A DNA stretch of 64,000 nucleotides. It comes from Tanypteryx hageni. Lineage: Eukaryota; Arthropoda; Insecta; Odonata; Petaluridae. The notes under the pieces were generated by a model. It was not told the DNA's origin. It searched no databases and saw only the letters and a list, made by a program, of their open reading frames with translations. The stretch's first letter is position 1; every line of letters starts with the position of its first letter. Below, in pieces: positions 22,201 to 32,199 of the stretch. Both the position numbers and the translations under genes were made by a program. The stretch covers positions 39,684,117 to 39,748,116 of the forward strand of contig CM054113.1 of the NCBI GenBank assembly GCA_028673005.1. The letters run 5' to 3'.

Positions 22201-25200
22201 AAACTTTTTGTTCTTTGATTTTCTGAGCCACTTTTCACATTAATTGACATAAATTCCACATCATTACTAATCATTTTTACACCCGAGTCACTGCTTTTTT
22301 CATCATTTTCAGCACCAAAAACTGGAGGGCAGCTTTGTCTTAATGGCAGTTTCTCTTCCGTATTACTTTCTTCATCCTCCTTAATTTCTTCCAGAAACCT
22401 AAGAATTCAAGAAATGTTGTCTACAAAAAATAAAAATCATTTATGGCAAATACAGGCGATTGGTCTTCGAGTTATTTGTGACAAATCACAGCTTTACTAT
22501 CTTAATATGATAAAAATTTAGTTGGTCGATAAGTCAAAAGTATCTTTTACAAGTTCAGATAAAATATTCATTGAAAATTTGGAAAAGTACAACTCAGTTT
22601 AGACCGTGGTTAATAGGACAACTTGGATTTAATGACATATTTTACAAATCCCATTTCTATAATAATGAATTCAATTAACCTCGGTTATAGTGCATTAACT
22701 AACTTGGTTATAATGACAATAAAAGTTAGTGAGTAGGAATTGTTTGTAAGCATAATGACAAGATCAATGCGAAACATTTTGTATGTGTAGGCGAGAAGTG
22801 ATTTGGCCACCCTTTTTTTGGTTTTCTTTCTTTTAATAATCAAAACAAATAACAGTTAATCAAGAGCAAAATGTTTTTTGACAAATTAGTATGATATAAA
22901 TATCATTAAGTTTCCTTTAGTTTATTCAGGTTATAATTACAAATAGCTGCTTCTTACATACATAAGATATATGATATAGGATATATCATATAAAACCTAA
23001 AGTAGCTCTAGAAATGCCACAGAGCTGAAATCTGGCATGAATAGGTCATTGGGTACAATCTGGAAAAATCTAAAACTCCAGAAAAAGTTATATTTAAGGG
23101 GTAATTTTCACTCCCAAGTCCAATTTTAAACACCCATAAGATAAGCACTGAATATGGTGGAATAAAGTGATCTGAAGATCCTATGCAGATAAGCATAAGC
23201 TGTAATGTTAGAAATAATTTTGAAACAAGAAAAAAGTAGTAGTGTCAACCTGCCATGACACATCCATCGGGGCTGGCTGATACTAGCTTGGCTAGTTCGG
23301 CCCCAACCAAGAAAACATCCATGTTCAGAAACGAGAAAATTTATCTGCTATGATAGTCCAGTGGTAGAATATCCGCCCGGCAAGTGGACAACCCGGGTTC
23401 GATTCCCGATCATAGCAGACCTTTTTCTTGTTCAAAAACATTCCCAAAATTACAGCTTATGCCTGTCTGCATAGGATGTTAAAATAACTTTATTCCATCA
23501 GGTTAAATGATAATGATATATATTTTAAGGAACTGTGAGAAAAATTTCAAGACCACAAAGAACAGAAATAGACTCATACCGTAGCCTTCTGATATTGGAT
23601 ATAGCCAGGAATCTCCAACAATTAAGAAAATAAAAAGGAGCATTACTAAGACCTAACTAAGTATCAATTGTTAACAATAGTCGTTGGTGGGTGACATGGT
23701 GGTGGAAGCTAAAATATTTAGTTTTTAAGATATCTCTTAAACATATGGGAAAATGTTTAAAACAAAGGTTGTAGGAAATTAAATTTCCTACAACTTTTAT
23801 TCCTGCACATTTTTACATATATCAAATATAAGGAGCAAATATTTCAAAATAACAGATAGGTGACAAGAATAAACACCCACTTCTGGTTGATTGATTTTTA
23901 CCAAAAACTAATCAGTTCTTTTCCCTATAACAAAAATGTCAGATATAAAATTTCGCGTTGATTAATAATTTTCAAGTTAGAGCACCCACAAAATTCCAGT
24001 CACAGACATCAAGAAAATAGTAAAAACATGTTCAGGGACCTTAAAACATGTATTTCGGTGGATATCTCGATTTTGATTTTTTTATGAAAACAATACTTCC
24101 TCTATACTTCGTATATGGAGAAAGTAAAAAATGTTAGTAACTGCTGTTTTTTACTTTCTCCATAGAGAAAGTAGTTTTCATGAAAAAATCAAATTCTAGA
24201 TTTTAATGGAAATACATGCTTTAAGGTCCTGAATATGTTTTGATTATTTTCTCGATGATGTCTGTGTGAGCCTGTGACCAGGATTTTGTGGGTGCTCTAA
24301 CTCAAAAACTATTAATCAGATCAGTGAATTTTATAATTGAGATTTTTTTAAAGGAAGATGTGCTGATTAGTTTTTGGTAAAAATCAGTCAACTGGAAGTC
24401 ATTTTTCACCAACTTTTATATATATATATGTTTTGGACCCTGTCTAATCTGAAAAAATCCAAAGCTGCTTGCGGGGTTCGAACCACCTCACCTCACCGTT
24501 GCGTAAGACGAGTGCTTAAGTCACCTTGCCCACCAGATCCTTACTTGTGCACTGCGATAAATGTGTATTTGAATTCACCTGGGAAGATAGACAAGCATTC
24601 ATCATAGGAATGAGATTAAACAAACTATTGTCATTGTTAATGCTGTAATGTTTCATTCAAGTCTCTTTCATTTAATTGGTATTGATACGAGCATTCCTAC
24701 GTTTTTTTAAGGGATATTTCTGTTAATAATTGTAAGTTTTTTTATTGTATTTGTTATCGATAGTAAGTTTTTATTTATCGTAAATACTTTTTGTCTTTAT
24801 TCACTATTTAAGATAAATACTGTTGTAAAGGATGTTAATTTGAAAAAATTTAAATGAAACATTTTAAAGTGTTGTGTTATAGATAAGCAATTCTTCAGAT
24901 AACCAAATTTATAGTGTTTTATATGGATGGTTGATGTGATGTTAGGAAAAGAACTATTTATTATTTTTGTCATTTAAGTGTGACTAAAGTATGAAATATT
25001 CAACAATTTCACTCCAACTAGTATCTAAGGCTGAATTACTCGGAACTAGCAGTATATTTTCGTTGTATTTAAGCAATATGAATGGATATGTTAGTATTTC
25101 CATTAATAAAACAAAAGATACTATCAAACTTCTTACTACTTATATACCAAATATTCTTACGTTTCCCACTGAGTTCTCTACTTCTGTCTGCCATTTTCTC

Positions 25201-28200
25201 AACGGTAAAAAGATTAAATAGAGAGCCACCCACATCACTCAACAGCTGGTAGGTAGATACTTGAGCAAATTTTTATGCCCATGCAAGCTGAAATGTTATC
25301 ATAATTATATTATAAAGTTTATTCATATTAAAGTATTAGCCATATAAAAGTTGGTTATAAAAATTCATTTTTATACGTTTCCTTGTTTTATATTTGCTTT
25401 AATATTTGATAAATGTAAAAAAGTACTGGAATAAAAGTTGTAGGAAATTTACTTCTCTACAACCTTTGTTTGAAACATTTTCCCATATACTAAACTAAAT
25501 TTTTTAGCTGCCACCACCACACCACCTACCGGTGAATATTGTAAACACTTTAAGCTCCTTTTTATTTTAATTGTTGGAGCTTTGCGGCCATATCCAATAT
25601 CAGAAGGCTACAGTTCGAGTTTATTTCTGTTCTTTGTAAAGTCTAAATTTTTCGCAGTTCCTTCAAATATTTATTATCATTTAACCTATTTGGAATTTTT
25701 AGAAATATTACAGGTATGGAGAAAGCCATGTGGTGAACGATTCATTCACGATGAATGAATCACCTTCGAGATCTGTGAACAAGTAACTCTCACTTCACGA
25801 ACAAATTGTTCACACCACCATCAGCGCTATGAATATGAGTCATTCACAAATCATTCGCTCTCACGATGACTCTCACTCACTGTATTTCCCCTCTCACAGC
25901 CGACCAGCCATTCACTTAGTTCATTTTTCACTCACTTTAGCTCTCTAAGCAGAGTCTGTGATGCAAGTCATTTAGGTCAATAAAAACGATTTTCTTTCAT
26001 CATTTTACATGTGTGATTTAAATTGTTTTGTATGCACAGACCAGTATTTAAAATGAAAAATCATTCTACGTAGTCACATAAACTCTAAAAACACAATCTT
26101 CATTCACTTTTGAATAAAATATATATATACACACACATTTATATATTCAGTCAACACAATACCCATGTACTTTTTAAAATGAGTTCACACAAAAATATAT
26201 AATAATACAGAAAATGGATCATTTAAATAATAAGAATACTTATAAATGAATATACTTAAAGTAGGATGAAAAATTAGATGGCCTATTAACATCATATCTC
26301 TTAGACATCATAAAGACGTATAAAATAACAAAAGAAAAATATTACCCATCATAAAAATTCATGATTAGCCTAATGATACATATTTCAATTAAAATAAAAG
26401 AAAATAACTGTAAAACATTGGCAGTAGTGAACTTAACTACACACACATAAAAATCACACAGAAGTACCTATCTCTATTTCTATACAAATTTCACAAAAAC
26501 ATAAAATTCAATAAAAATTACAAAAAATCTGATGTGGCCACCACATGACTAACTCCATACTTGTAATATTTCTAATAATTCCAAATAGGTTAAATGATAA
26601 TAAATATTTTAAGGAACTGAGGGAAAAATTTAAAGACTTTACAAAGAACAGAAATAAACTCAAACTGTAGCCTTCTGATATTGAATATAGCCCTGAAACT
26701 CCAACAATTAAGAATATAAAAAGAGTGTAATGTGTTTACAATAGTCACGGGTAGGTGGTGGCAACTAAACATTTTCGTTTTTAAAACATCTCTTCAACAA
26801 TGTATTATATGGGAAATTGTTTCAAACGAAGGTTGTAGAATTAAATTACCTACAACTTTTATTCCAGCACCTTTTTTACATTTATCAAATATTAAAGCAA
26901 ATATTTCAAAACAACCTGATGTGGCCACCACATGACTTTCTCCATATCTGTAATATTTCTAAAAATTCCAAATACTTAGGTTACATAATCTATTATAATA
27001 AAATGCTTAGGCGGTATGTGGCACACAATAACATTGTATTGCTAAGCAAAAGGATATATAAACAGCTGAAACTGAAACATATCAGCTATCGTTCATTTGC
27101 TTATATAAATTCGTCAAATTGACATAAAAACCTCGGACCTGCATATTTTAAAAGAAGAATGATCAAGGTTTTTTATTCTTAGTCTTTTTTCGTCTTCTAT
27201 CGGAAATCGCTTGCATTTCGAGTTTATTCTCATTAATTTGGACTAAAATGAACATCTATTAAAAAAATACATAGGTATGTACTTATGAAATATAATTATT
27301 TGGTGAAATATAGTTAAATGTGGTATTAGAATTAGTAGAACTATGCCAATTTAAAAAAAACACAATATTTGCCATTTTGGAAGTAATACAATATAATACT
27401 TTTCCGTATTAATATCGCAACCAAATAAACAATGTCTAATGTTTATTTGCTCAATGTCTCTAGCACCAGATAAATAGCTTCTGTATATCGCATTGAAATA
27501 CTGTATCATGCTACATACAGTTAAAATCATTTAGATAATGCTTATATGAAACTATATACATTAATTAATGAAATTAATATTTAAATTGTATGCAGAAGAG
27601 ATAGTTTACGAAAGTGTAGCTACCATTGTGAGGGTGCGACAGATCAACTGGCATACCCCGAAGAATTTTTGAACAGTTTAACGCCAACTGGAATGCCTCC
27701 GCACAAACTGAGATTGAAACCAGGCGCTGAGATCATGATACTCAGAAATTTAGTACCTTCGAAAGGCCTGTGTAATGGGATGCGACTCACAGTTACATGA
27801 CTACAACATAACATAATCGAAGCAAGAGTTATAGATTTAGATAATTCTGCAACTATTCTCATACCAAGAATTCCACTCCTCCCATCAGACACAAACAATT
27901 CCCAGTAAGATTAGCTTTTTCGATGACTATCAACAAGTCGCAGGGACAGACTTTTGATAAAATTTGCCTTCACCTTCAAAAACCAGTATTTAGCCATGGA
28001 CAATTGTATGTGGGTCTCTCGAGGGTAGGATCATTCGAATCTATAACGATTGTGTCAGAAAATCATAACAGAAAATAGTGTTTTTAAAGAAATTTTTTAA
28101 ATTGTTTTTGTGGTGTGCTTATAGCGCTTTTATTTTTGGAAAAAAACATTAGATGCTTCTTTTTTAACTTGATATTGTATTTGAGCGATATATATCGTAT

Positions 28201-31200
28201 ATAACTTCACACACATTAGCGCATCACATATTAAAATTATTAATGAAAATATAAATGTAGGTTTTAATTAAAAAAGGTTTCATTTATTTTGTATATTATA
28301 GTTTGGCTAGCGCACAGATGTTCTGCGCAGGTTAGCTGGTAATAAATATTTTAAGAAACTGCAAGAAAATTTTAGACTTTACATAGAACAGAAATAAACT
28401 CAAACCATAGCCTTCTGAAATTTCATATAGCCACTAAGCTCCAACAATTAAGAAAAGAAAAAGGAGCGCTACTAAGACGTAACTAAGCGTCAATTGTTAA
28501 CAATAGTCGTTGGTAGGTGGCGTGGTGGTGGCAGCTAAAAGTATAATATATCTCTTAAACAATGCATTATATGAAAAAATGTTTCAAACCAAGGTTGTAG
28601 AAAACATGGAGTACACAGTTACCTATAAACACATCCAAATCTTTCATTTATTTACTTAACAAGTTTTTCGTGGCACCCCAGTTGGAAACCACTGATCTAG
28701 GGCCTACAAAACCCTTAATCCGGCCCCTTGTATCGCCTGAAGATTTACCCTCAAAGAGGTAGTTAATCTTCTGATGGAATATGCTGGGGGGCTGATCTTC
28801 AGCTGATCCCTTTTAAACATTTTTTTAAACTATTGTTTTCACTTTGTCCATCTGTCCATGCTCAAAATTTTGAAGCAGTGAGAAAAGCTGAGAAGGTAAG
28901 ATTTTCAAGATAGTTTTGTCTGATGACACACATAAACTCGATTGATTTTGCCGTTTTTTTAATTTTAACAGGGATGATAAAAGCCCTTGCGAATTATCTA
29001 AACAGGTCAGTTACTGTGGTAAAGTTTCATTTTGTTTACCTTGCAACAACAATAAAAGCGATACATTTCTTGAGATGCAGAGGGTGACGGACGGACAGAT
29101 AGATGCGTGACTCTTTTAAATTTCCATTCATAGGTGTTTCAACGTTTCTCATTACAGAATACAATGACGTAGTGTAACTTGAGATGTGTTGGGGATGCCT
29201 AAGAAAAATGCATTATATCTGAATTGCTTTGGATACAGGTATTGTTTTATTGTTTGTAAATTAAGGAGTGCAGTGTCTGTGATTTGGCTCTTGAACTTCT
29301 GAAGGTGTTTGTATGCGGCTCTAAGGATAAGTAAGTTTGGTCATCCCTGATGTAGATTATAAGTTTCCGTTTAAAAGTTTTAAGATCGTTGCAATGGTAT
29401 TTAGAATTTTTCATCGTTGAAATAAATTTTTTACTGTAATTCAGCTTGGATTCGAATTGTGTCTTTAAACATATAAAGTTGATTCTTTCAGGTAGTTACC
29501 TGTTTTTATACTGAGTTCGTATCTTTATATTAAGTAGGCAATTTAAATCTGCATAAGAATAAAAGCATGAATGTCAAGAAAGCGATTTTTACACGTTATC
29601 TTATGAGAAATAGAAATTATACTCTAGAGTCAAATCCTGGTCTTTTTTTGGGAATGTTGTTCATCATTCCCTATCAAGTGTGAATCAAGTTTTCACACCA
29701 AGTTTGATCTCTCTAACACTTATGGGAGCTGAGTTATGATGCAGACAAACAGAGATTCAGACCAACATTATAGTGAGATGAAGGAAAAAAGGTTTCTTCC
29801 TAGGAATAAAGGACGAAGGACAAAAGAAATAAAAAAAGTACAATCCTTCACAGAATCATTCTAATGAATTTGAAGTAAGATGAAACATGAACGATGCGGG
29901 AGATCCCACTTCTCCATGACGTAAGAGAGAGTGATTCAAGAGATCGCTTGTTCGCCACGAGTATTTAATGCAAGGTTCATCTAGGGATGAACTGCGCTCA
30001 GCGAACGTTCATATGAATGAATCATCATGAACAAATCATGACTCGTGAGTCAGATCTCAGGAATGGATGATCTTTCCCATCACTAATGTGGTGGCCACAT
30101 CAGATTTTTAGTAAGGATGTGTGTAGTGGGTGCTTTCATTTATACATAGTGAGATACTTAAAGAACAATATCTTTTTAGGGGTAATACACCAAGAGAGCA
30201 ACTTCTATAACACACATATCTGAACAAATATTCCAAATACAATGGTTAAATAGAAAAGAAAAACATCAGGAGGGTATACATATTCATGTAAATTATGAGC
30301 TCTAAGTAAAGTTGATAAAAGAGTTTATCTTATTTTTAGATGCATGATACAAAAGAAGTAAGGTTATCAAAATGACTGAAATAGGATAAAAGATAAATAC
30401 CTGTTATAAAGCTTTTTAGTTAAAGGCTTGTTTATTTCAGCAGTAAATTGGCTGCATGGAAGAGAATCTTCTTCCTCATTTTCTGAAAAAATTTTTCCCG
30501 TCACATGCTCAAGGGTGCTGATTATTCCATCCTACAAGGTATAGGATTTATTGGAAAGAGTTAAATTACACTCTTTTACGACTGAAATAATATAGTTGGT
30601 AATGATTGATTTCACTTAGCATAAATTTGTTTAGTTAATATTAATCAATTATTGTTGTTCTTAACTAAGAATCTTGATAAGAAACATTTCCAGAAACTGA
30701 ATGAAGATTAATTAATATTTATAGGCAATCCTCACTATTATTATTTCCAATGGTAATAATTATAATCATCTATCTGGCATAACTATAGGAGTAAATAATA
30801 ACTCAACACAAGCCATAAGCTGAGCTTAATAATCCATCTTGGACTGAAATTTAATGTTAACAAAACATCCCTTGCCATTAATTAAAATACAGCAGGTTAT
30901 TAATAGGAATGAAAGGTAACATTATCTTTGTGTAGCAAATATTTATCATTTAAACAACAAACAAATCATCAATAATTTCAAGCAGTATACAAATAGTGTA
31001 GAAAATGTACCTTACACATAGAGTAGATCAATACATCCTAATCCATGAAATAAATAATTTATAATTATTAATGTCATGGTAAATAGTACATTATAAATAA
31101 CATAACCTCCGCCAGAAATAGAATTTGATAAAAAAACGTTAAATTCGGAAACTTGATCAATTTTTCTTTCTAATAACAATATATTTCACTGCCAAATCTC

Positions 31201-32150
31201 GTAATAAAACTGGACTTCTAGAGGATGAAGGTTTCACTAATTCAACACACCTTTACTAATGCAGCATTTTCATTGAATATTTGTGGATTGAAATATGTTT
31301 CATAAGGATCATTTTCCTCATCAACATTGACAGTCTTCTGTTTTTTTCTTTGGCGAGACAATCCAAGTGTATGCTTTGGTCTCTGAAATTGAATTAACAA
31401 CAGTTTAATAAAACTTCCATATAATTATAAGGTATATCAAGAATTAGATATAGAAACCAAGTACCTCGTCAATTACTACTTTAATTGGAAGAAAATAAGT
31501 TAAAAAGTAGGATACTAATTAGATATACGTTTCACACATACGCTAAAGACATTGTATTAAGAAAAAGTTCCTCATACAGATTTGAAAAATAGACAATCCT
31601 AAGCGTTTACTTACTTTATATTTTGCCTGACTGCTGAATATATCAGGTTCCTCATACCTATCTAAATGCAAGGCACCAAACGTTTTCATACAAGCTCTTT
31701 TCATGAGCCGTTTGCTTTCTTCTATCCATAGTACCGATACTAAAGGGATGTTTCTCTTCTTTGCTTTTTTATAAGTTGTTAAAGATCCCTCGTTGAACAC
31801 CACAAGTTTAACCTTAACAAAATGCACGAATGTTATAAATTTTCCTTTAATTTAAACTTAAAATGTTACCATTCACTTAATAATTACCTTTGCCGAAAAT
31901 TTTTCTTCTACGAGCGCTCCTAAAGATTTAAGCTGAGTCTTGACGCAGTCGCATCTATTTTCATTTCCAGACCACACTTCCACGTATGCAATCACTCCTA
32001 TTTCATGACATTTGATTTATTTTTAACGATGAACAATAATAACTTATATTTACATATAATACTCTTTGTAAACAACCCACCGCAAAGAATTCGATCTTCT
32101 CTTGGAGTTTCCTTCAATTCAGAACAATACTCATCAATCCACAAAGCCAT
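13129..32150 (-). CDS. MCPH1: Microcephalin (MCPH1)-like gene, exons 1-8, partial
   Basis: Exons (minus strand): 32150-32081, 31997-31888, 31812-31615, 31382-31251, 30531-30401, 22398-22117, 13777-13612 and 13206-13129. All introns are GT-AG and phases agree, giving 1,167 nt or 389 codons without a stop. The start MALWIDEYC is the first ATG. Exons 2-3 form BRCT1 ([40 protein letters not shown]). Exons 4-6 are a charged linker. Exons 6-8 form BRCT2 ([54 protein letters not shown]). The RTLN-LRG-ARGCW signature and the first-BRCT VAYVEVWS pattern are characteristic of microcephalin. In animals this nuclear protein acts in DNA-damage response and mitotic-entry/chromosome-condensation control. 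The C-terminal BRCT3 was not found and probably lies beyond the left edge. Introns 5 and 6 are about 8 kb each and filled with transposons. Confidence 0.87.
13612..13777 (-). CDS. MCPH1: MCPH1 exon 7 (core of BRCT2)
   Basis: It is 166 nt, acceptor TTTTCAG, donor GTAAGT. It contains [19 protein letters not shown] and [11 protein letters not shown], the most diagnostic part of the gene. It finishes the codon split after exon 6 (Asp) and ends in phase 0. Confidence 0.9.
13878..14819 (-). pseudogene. Broken piggyBac transposase N-terminal half
   Basis: The frame from ATG at 14617 encodes a lysine/acid-rich N-terminus, then the piggyBac N-terminal fold ([45 protein letters not shown]). An in-frame TAA at about 13985 interrupts it. 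The same frame then continues as [17 protein letters not shown] and reaches SEYQAID, where the family's first catalytic Asp motif should follow, and homology ends. The element's 5' end is TTAA (14820-14823) followed by CCGATTAGGGACGG and a CACCACCACGGTGGTG hairpin. The 3' half, with the rest of the catalytic core, is gone. It lies in MCPH1 intron 6, just upstream of exon 7, and is a different lineage from the intact copy at 3.7-6.2 kb. Confidence 0.85.
14830..15742. other. Intronic stretch without recognised features
   Basis: AT-rich; no exon, RNA or transposon terminus was identified. Confidence 0.4.
15747..16646. mobile_element. Non-autonomous piggyBac-type element (900 bp)
   Basis: It has perfect 16-bp TIRs: CCCTTAATTAGTCGCG at 15747-15762, inverted at 16631-16646. 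TTAA flanks both sides (15743-15746 and 16647-16650). A second, subterminal inverted motif (TCAATATGACCCCA on the left, TGGGGTCATATTGA on the right) lies inside the TIRs. There is no transposase. The interior holds imperfect tandem units of about 140 bp. Confidence 0.88.
16040..16520. repeat. About three imperfect tandem units of about 140 bp
   Basis: Units share CTGTTTGGGTTA, ACTTTCTCTGGC, GTCCAGTG, and AATATTTTA followed by GAGATATG and AAAACRT. They lie inside the non-autonomous piggyBac-type element. Open frames across them are not conserved between units, so they are not considered coding. Confidence 0.55.
16956..17551 (+). mobile_element. piggyBac deletion derivative retaining a cysteine-rich tail
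   Basis: Inverted ends CCTTTAAATGGGCA (16956-16969) and TGCCCATTTAAAGG (17538-17551) are perfect. TTAA precedes the left end; the right flank reads TACC, so that TTAA copy has probably mutated. Subterminal motifs pair in inverse: GGGTCATATTTGACCCC on the left and GGGGTCAAATCTGACCCC on the right. About 17232-17372 reads [19 protein letters not shown], then [11 protein letters not shown] and HVCNECKK before a stop. This is the C-terminal cysteine-rich domain of piggyBac transposases, while the catalytic core is deleted. Confidence 0.75.
17232..17372 (+). pseudogene. Residual piggyBac cysteine-rich domain
   Basis: Plus-strand codons give a C-x-x-C / C-x-H style cluster ([27 protein letters not shown], stop). 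In intact piggyBac this domain binds the element's termini. Here it has no catalytic partner in cis and no obvious start, so expression is doubtful. Confidence 0.65.
17960..18957 (+). pseudogene. Mariner transposase relic
   Basis: Pieces in several frames match mariner transposase in order. The helix-turn-helix region is [34 protein letters not shown] follows, carrying the first catalytic Asp region. Next come [18 protein letters not shown] (second Asp region), [15 protein letters not shown] sequence at about 18704, and a tail near 18850. At least one stop in the 5' part and frameshifts near 18480-18540 and 18680 break it. The right end reads AACCACCCTCATA, a mariner-type terminus; no left terminus was seen. 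It sits inside the hAT element. Confidence 0.8.
19030..21520 (+). pseudogene. hAT transposase relic (ZMYM1 / DUF4371-like)
   Basis: The start region ([15 protein letters not shown]) and [12 protein letters not shown] lead into the main frame at 19585-20436. That frame has a TTF/MYM-like zinc segment ([25 protein letters not shown]), then [28 protein letters not shown] and [14 protein letters not shown] motifs, typical of DUF4371 hAT transposases. Stops and frameshifts occur at about 19183, 19542, 20433 and later. The C-terminal dimerisation segment survives in pieces at 21208-21500 ([17 protein letters not shown], then [15 protein letters not shown] in another frame). It is non-functional, and host domestication is unlikely given the damage. 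Confidence 0.82.
22117..22398 (-). CDS. MCPH1: MCPH1 exon 6 (linker and start of BRCT2)
   Basis: It is 282 nt, acceptor TTCTTAG, donor GTAAGT, phases 2 and 2. It encodes an acidic serine-rich linker ([23 protein letters not shown]) and ends with [10 protein letters not shown], the first strand of BRCT2. Confidence 0.85.
22400..23150. other. Part of MCPH1 intron 5 without recognised features
   Basis: AT-rich, no supported gene. At 22600-22740 a stretch (GACCGTGGTTAATAGGAC; TTGGTTATAATGAC) recalls old pogo-like ends. Confidence 0.4.
23154..23503. repeat. Miniature inverted-repeat element enclosing a tRNA-like sequence
   Basis: The arms at about 23154-23240 and 23420-23503 are inverse copies, sharing TGGAATAAAGT, ATCCTATGCAGA, GCATAAGCTGTAAT and GAACAAGAAAAA-type words. 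They enclose about 180 bp, within which 23346-23417 resembles a tRNA. No protein is encoded. It lies in MCPH1 intron 5. Confidence 0.65.
23346..23417 (+). tRNA. tRNA-like sequence, possible tRNA pseudogene (anticodon position GGC)
   Basis: The 72-nt sequence has a perfect 7-bp acceptor pairing (TGCTATG / CATAGCA), an A box (TAGTCCAGTGG), an exact B box (GGTTCGATTCC) in a paired T-arm, and a T-run downstream. An anticodon-like stem TCCGC/GTGGA encloses CCGGCAA, placing GGC (Ala) at the anticodon. Position 33 is C, not the invariant U, and the D-stem pairs poorly. The acceptor pairing extends outward to 11 bp (TCTGCTATGAT), which normal tRNAs lack. Hence it is called tRNA-like, more probably a pseudogene or repeat-embedded pol III unit than a working tRNA. 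Confidence 0.5.
23516..23830 (+). repeat. Interspersed repeat family copy
   Basis: It has the same ordered words as the split copies at 8823-9650 and 26919-28610 (ATATTTTAAGGAACTG; CTCCAACAATTAAG; AAAAAGGAGCATTACTAAG; TCCTACAACTTTTATTCC). Confidence 0.65.
23879..24403. repeat. Large foldback: arms of about 250 bp, spacer of about 25 bp
   Basis: The left arm (about 23879-24126) and right arm (24152-24403) are inverse copies. They share TTTTTACCAAAAACTAATCAG, GTGGGTGCTCTAACT-type and CATGAAAACAATACTT-type words. The spacer is only about 25 bp, so a transcript across it, for example MCPH1 pre-mRNA, would form a long double-stranded hairpin. The family occurs singly at 9650-9870. Confidence 0.7.
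24467..24540 (-). repeat. tRNA-derived (SINE-like) head
   Basis: On the minus strand the sequence reads TGGTGGGCAAGGTGACTTAA, then GTCTTACGCAACG and GGTTCGAACCCCGC. The B box is exact and the A box plausible, but arms do not pair well enough for a functional tRNA. Probably a SINE head or tRNA pseudogene. Confidence 0.45.
24600..25425. other. Intronic stretch without recognised features
   Basis: AT-rich, no supported gene; part of MCPH1 intron 5. Confidence 0.4.
25430..25725 (-). repeat. Interspersed repeat family copy, inverted
   Basis: This is the reverse complement of the family at 23516-23830 (words CTCCTTTTTATTTTAATTG, GTTGGAGCTTTG and CCAATATCAGAAGGCTAC). It is followed by a serine-like TTCATTCA-rich tract at 25740-25930 resembling sequence at 29890-30080, which may be the two ends of one element. 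Confidence 0.55.
26521..26905 (+). repeat. Interspersed repeat family copy with its 5' end
   Basis: It begins AAAAAATCTGATGTGGCCAC and includes TTCCAAATAGGTTAAATGA directly joined to TAATAAATATTTTAAGGAAC. This intact junction is the reference that shows where the neighbouring Helitron inserted. Confidence 0.7.
26989..28339 (+). mobile_element. Helitron, 1,351 bp, degraded
   Basis: It inserted between A and T inside a repeat copy, without target duplication, as Helitrons do. It begins TC (26989-26990: TCTATTATAATAAAATGC) and ends CTGG (28336-28339), fitting the CTRR rule. A GCGCA/TGCGC hairpin at 28310-28328 sits seven bases upstream of the end. The interior retains C-terminal helicase sequence in broken frames, so it is a non-autonomous remnant. 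Confidence 0.8.
27640..28078 (+). pseudogene. Helitron PIF1-like helicase C-terminal relic
   Basis: Plus-strand pieces read [32 protein letters not shown], then after stops and frame changes [19 protein letters not shown] and [16 protein letters not shown]. These are the last conserved helicase motifs of Helitron Rep/helicase proteins. The Rep domain and the ATP-binding half are absent. Confidence 0.82.
28660..30400. other. MCPH1 intron 5, old repeat fragments
   Basis: No gene. At about 28670-28695 the inverse strand reads CAGTGGTTTCCAACTGGGG, a common hAT-type terminus without a matched partner. At 30085-30110 the repeat-family end ATGTGGTGGCCACATCAG recurs. Confidence 0.4.
30401..30531 (-). 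CDS. MCPH1: MCPH1 exon 5 (linker)
   Basis: It is 131 nt, acceptor TTGTAG, donor CAG/GTATTT. It encodes [17 protein letters not shown], an acidic run and TKKLYN, with two bases of an Arg codon completed in exon 6. Confidence 0.8.
31251..31382 (-). CDS. MCPH1: MCPH1 exon 4 (basic linker)
   Basis: It is 132 nt, phase 0 at both ends, acceptor TTTCAG, donor AAG/GTGTGT. It contains the basic run SRQRKKQK, a candidate nuclear localisation signal. Confidence 0.8.
31615..31812 (-). CDS. MCPH1: MCPH1 exon 3 (second half of BRCT1)
   Basis: It is 198 nt, acceptor GTTAAG, donor GTAAGT, phase 0. It contains [20 protein letters not shown] and [14 protein letters not shown], with the BRCT tryptophan. Confidence 0.88.
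31888..31997 (-). CDS. MCPH1: MCPH1 exon 2 (first half of BRCT1)
   Basis: It is 110 nt, acceptor AAATAG, donor AAG/GTAATT. It reads [13 protein letters not shown] and later [12 protein letters not shown], matching the start of the microcephalin N-terminal BRCT. This exon has no ORF long enough to be obvious and was recognised by sequence. Confidence 0.87.
32081..32150 (-). CDS. MCPH1: MCPH1 exon 1 (start codon)
   Basis: It is 70 nt from ATG at 32150, encoding [19 protein letters not shown] then RILC, donor GTGGGT. It joins in frame with exon 2. Non-coding 5' sequence probably lies just to the right, but no promoter motif stands out. Confidence 0.78.
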
Positions 32151-32199
32151 GCCTTTTCTAAAAAACAAAATTCATATTATTCTACCTGGCATTTAGGAA

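Larger units (their letters stand above)
26919..28610 (+). repeat. Interspersed repeat copy split by a Helitron
   Basis: The parts 26919-26988 and 28340-28610 form one copy when the Helitron at 26989-28339 is removed. The join then reads like the uninterrupted copy at 26521-26905. Confidence 0.7.

Noticed and set aside
27644..27898. 84-aa minus-strand frame
   Set aside because: Antisense shadow of the Helitron helicase relic.
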